64,000 nt of DNA from Nageia nagi (lineage: Eukaryota; Pinophyta): assembly GCA_050084985.1 (NCBI GenBank), contig JBITNC010000001.1, positions 103,354,001-103,418,000 on the forward strand, in the 5' to 3' direction. Positions 60,702 to 64,000 of the stretch are shown here, piece after piece. The position numbers and the translations under genes were made by a program. The notes under the pieces were generated by a model. That model ran no database searches and was not told where the DNA came from. It saw nothing but the letters and a program-made list of their open reading frames with translations. How positions within the stretch are numbered: position 1 is the stretch's first letter; each line of letters starts with the position of its first letter.

Positions 60702-61855
60702 ATGGCTAAACATGAAGGCGTGTTATCAAATAAAGCATCTCTATTTTATAGAACTAATTATGCTTTTTGAAAATTCAAGATACAAACATATCTTTATGCA
60801 TTAGGGTATTATATTTGGGATTCCACAAAAATTGGGTATACACCACCCACTACTCCTTTGACTAATATTTCCAAAAAGAAACTCTCTAAAAATGATTCTA
60901 AGGCCAAAAATGCTATCATGTGTGGATTAGTAGACAATGAACTAGTAAAAGTTATGAAATGCAAGACTACAAAGCAAAGTTGGGACAAGCTGAAAAGCAT
61001 TCATGAAGGAGATGACAAGAGCAAAGATACCAAAATTTAGACACATAGAACTCAATTCAAAGGATTGGAAATTTATGAAGATGAAATAATGGAATCTTAC
61101 CTGCTAAGAGTAAGTGAAATCATCAATGCTATTAGAGTACTAGGTGAGGAAATTAAAGATTTGATCATCATCAAAAAGGTATTAAGGTCTCTTATTAAGA
61201 GGTTTAATTCTAAAGTTTCTGCAATACAAGAAGCTATGGATATGAACACTTTTACTATAGATGAATTTCATGGATTCTTAACTACTTATAAAATGAGAAT
61301 AGGAAAAGGTAAATCTATAGATAGGGAAGCTACTTTTAAAGCCTAGAAAAATACAAAAATAAAACCAAAATATAAGGAAAAAGAGACACTAGATGAAATG
61401 AAAGAAAAATTTGTTAGAAAATTGAAAAAGGGAAAGGGAAAATAAAAAGGAAAGCTATTGTTTAAATGTTTCAATTGTGGAGGTATTGGGCATTTTGCAA
61501 GTAAGTGTCCATTCAATGAGAAGAATAAAAATGATGTAGGGATGCATAGAGAAAGAGGTGATTGAAAGAAAAAGTCAAATTTTAGAAAAGATAATTTCAA
61601 AAAGAAAAGCTTCATTTCCAAAAATAGTAGTTCATCAGATGATAGCTCTAGTGAGGATTCATAAGAAGAAATAGGTGAAGCTCTTTTCATGGCCATCAAA
61701 GAGGAAAAAACAAAAGAAGAATAGGAATGTGATGAAGAAGAAATTGATGGGAAAGTAAATCTAAAAGAAGAATTGATTGCATCTCTTGATGAATTGATTT
61801 CAAAAAGAAAAAGGCATAAGAAAACCTCAAGAAAGATCAAATATGCAAATTTTTA
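60702..61855 (+). pseudogene. Copia-type gag (UBN2), copy 2
   Basis: ATG 60702, about 50 bp after the primer-binding site, opens MAKHEG; a TGA replaces the Trp of YAFW. Gag continues in open segments at 60858-61040 and 61065-61346 (KTTKQSWDKLKSIHEGD, LRSLIKRFNSKV). This copy keeps an intact CCHC zinc knuckle at about 61468-61510 (CFNCGGIGHFASKC), which binds RNA in Gag. A basic then acidic Ser/Glu tail follows, ending ISKRKRHKKTSRKIKYANF at 61854, where LTR2 begins. Part of the copia pol that should follow is missing, as in copy 1. The minus-strand frame at 61343-61840 is a shadow. Confidence 0.8.
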
Positions 61856-62143
61856 GAATATATAATGTATTGTTATGTAAGTTAGTCTTTAGATAGTATC
61901 TAAGTATAAATACTCCTTTTATGTAACTCCCTATTTTATCAGTTAAGACCTAAAAGTGATTAAATAGTGAAAGAATTTAACTTCACTCAAGCATGACACT
62001 TATCCATTCTAACCCCATGTAAATCTTGGGTTAAAAGGTGAGTTAAGGTGAGGTTCTCACCTATAAATAGAGGGCTTGGGCTTGTTGTAAAACACACTTG
62101 TAGAAAGCACTCTCATGCTTGTAGTTCCATAAGAGCTTGATCT
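61852..62143 (+). repeat. Copia LTR2, copy 2, truncated
   Basis: Matches the first ~293 bp of 53361-53653 (TATA box CTATAAATAGAGGG near 62065) and stops at 62143, where sequence becomes unrelated. The initial TG is degraded to TT. Confidence 0.8.
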
Positions 62144-63540
62144 CTGCACCACCCATAGTCATTTTTGATATGCTAGGGTCTCTGACTCATTTTTCAAGGG
62201 TAGCTAGATGAATCTAAATCTTGATCATTTTTGGGCTATGTGATGGTTTATAGTTGGGAATAATTAATTTTATTGCCTCATTTTTCATGCCTTGTTGACC
62301 TTCTAGATGTGCATGTTCATTAGTTAATTTTTCAATGTGCTATACCCAAATTAACTCACAAGGGTCATTTTCTAATGAGTTACTCTCTCCATAGGATATT
62401 GTTGTTGAATTAATTTTTTTAACTACAAAGGAAATTACTCATAAATAATGAGTTACTTAATAACTCATATTTTTTTTTGAATTTAAAAAAAGAGGGACCG
62501 ATATTTATGACATTCTTTTTTACAAATTGGGCATTTTTAAAGTTATTTTTCACTCTTACACAAATGATGAGTTATTTTCTCTCTTAAAAGATAATAAAAA
62601 AGGGGGAGATCATTAATTTTTATTTTTTCTCAAAAAAAAAAATTAATTTACAAAGAAGGGAAAGTACTAATATTTTAGAATTATAAAATTTTTACAAGTT
62701 CCACTTAATGTGGCCTACTGCTTATATTCCTCATAAGCTTTAGGGTGTAGCTCCTTAATAAAGCTAAACCTTAAGCTAAAATTACAAACATATAAATATA
62801 TGTTCCTAGTATTTTGTCTACTGCATGTGAGATTTTATTTTTTTCACAAGACTATTCATTCAAACTAATAAAAATTAAAGCACTTTTTGTGATGACCTCT
62901 TCTTTTTTGAAATGCAAAGTTGATACCTTCTTTTTTTTAAGTTAGTATTTATTTCAAAGAACATGAACCTTTTTTTTCAAACATTTATGGTTATGGATAA
63001 AATAAGTATTACGATCATAAAGGCATAAGTAGTATGTAAAGGATGTTACTAAATATATATTTATGTAATAATTATATGGGTATCACATATTGTTTTACTC
63101 TAATCCTTTAACTAAATTATGTTGATAACAATAAAGTTAATTACTCTAAGCCTTAACTTATATATCTCAACATCACAATTTGGCTATGTGATAATTAGTT
63201 TTATACTTGCTAAAACTATCATTATGTTTTTTAGAGTGAAATTTAATATGTGTCACCTTTACTTCCATATTATAAAGTTTATATCCTTGTTTAAGGATTA
63301 ATGCCACATTATAGAGAACTTCATATCCATGTTCATGGATTAACATTACTTTGTTACTATACCACATACTTCTTGAGAAATATTCTTTATCTAGGCAACA
63401 ATATTGCCCTCAATGCATTATTATTGTTGATAACCATATTTTTTTATCCTTATCAACATGTTTATCGATGGATGACCATTTTATTTTTAGTGGATTGATG
63501 TACTTGTGGTTTGTAAATCTTGACTAATGTATAGTCAAGT
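62144..63540. other. AT-rich intergenic DNA, no recognisable gene
   Basis: Nothing assignable on either strand. Runs of A and T at 62460-62690. Open stretches near 63119-63498 on both strands are low-complexity. The end approaches the LTR at 63545. Confidence 0.5.
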
Positions 63541-63544
63541 TAGT

Positions 63545-64000
63545 ATTTTATGGTATAAGGCTTGTAACTCTTTGAGAGAGTTAAACTATAAACTAAACAA
63601 CTCTATACTTCTAAGATCACATGAAATATCATACTAACATCAAGATAACTCAAGAAGATAATCTCAAAAAGTGACACAAGATGTAAGTGGTTCCTCTAAC
63701 TAGGAGTACATCCTCTAACTAGATCTCACTTCATCTACAAACATGAATATCTTATAATTCTCCTAACTCATCTCCTAAACACTATCCTATAGAATAGCTT
63801 TACTTTATAAAATTGGCGTATGATCCAAAGCGGAGCCTTCTATTTATAGGCCAAAATCCTTCTTTGGATCACCATTTTACCCAATATACAAAATCATGAC
63901 ATGCACATCCTTTTACCTAAAGGGCATGCTCATGACATGGAGTGTATGATAAGTTACATTATCATATTCACTTAAATACTTAAGGTGTCAAATGATACCC
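63545..64000 (-). repeat. Inverted copia LTR, cut by the window end
   Basis: The reverse complement of 63680-64000 matches 38808-39130 of the Copia-A LTR (GGGTATCATTTGA, CTCCATGTCATGAGCATG, CTATAAATAGAAGGCTC). The match weakens to about 63545, the 3' end of the LTR. The LTR start lies beyond the window. Whether it is a solo LTR or the end of a full minus-strand element cannot be seen. Confidence 0.8.

Noticed and set aside
61343-61840. 165-codon minus-strand Ser/Phe-rich open frame that could pass for a membrane protein
   Set aside because: Antisense of the lysine- and glutamate-rich gag tail of copy 2; composition explains the apparent hydrophobicity.
1-64000. tRNA, rRNA, CRISPR arrays, bacterial operons or riboswitches
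   Set aside because: None seen by eye; the sequence is plant nuclear in character, and only the SINE-like box A/B pair came close to a tRNA.

Overview
This is a plant nuclear window. The AT-rich DNA is packed with old, nested, stop-ridden LTR retrotransposons and one LINE, with a single long open gene: an intronless P-class pentatricopeptide-repeat (PPR) protein at 24.0-27.3 kb. The density and age of the elements and their long LTRs suggest a large-genome seed plant, perhaps a gymnosperm. That placement is inference; no marker here proves it.

Layout: 1-3.48 kb has no recognisable gene, only a weak SINE candidate. From 3.5 to 23.76 kb lies a plus-strand L1-like LINE (ORF1 with zinc knuckle; ORF2 with endonuclease, reverse transcriptase and zf-RVT). 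It is split in the reverse transcriptase by a 14.4 kb Tat-like Ty3/Gypsy element (6738-21134) with two ~1.92 kb LTRs, a GGAAC target-site duplication, an extra RNase H upstream of the RT, and about 3.7 kb of degraded coding sequence after the integrase. The PPR gene starts about 300 bp beyond the LINE end, behind an exact 41-bp direct repeat. Its downstream flank (27.3-33.5 kb) holds a minus-strand hAT transposase remnant (DUF659-like) and two local duplications.

33.5-48.5 kb is a three-level nest. A minus-strand Tat-like gag is interrupted by a minus-strand chromovirus (34104-47443, ~2.57 kb LTRs). The left LTR of that chromovirus is in turn interrupted by a plus-strand Ty1/Copia element that lost its 5' end. 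50.1-62.1 kb contains two related minus-strand chromovirus copies, each abutting a plus-strand copia-type LTR plus gag that runs into the same second LTR. A composite of about 2.4 kb is therefore present twice (51279-53653 and 59747-62143). The window ends inside an inverted LTR related to the copia LTR at 38.7-39.2 kb.

No retroelement looks intact or autonomous. Many internal stops are TAG or TAA where relatives have glutamine, and several catalytic residues are replaced. The PPR reading frame stays open for 1008 codons and then has one or two single-base frameshifts in its last repeats. I found no rRNA, confident tRNA, CRISPR array or bacterial-type operon, and no wholly undescribed system.
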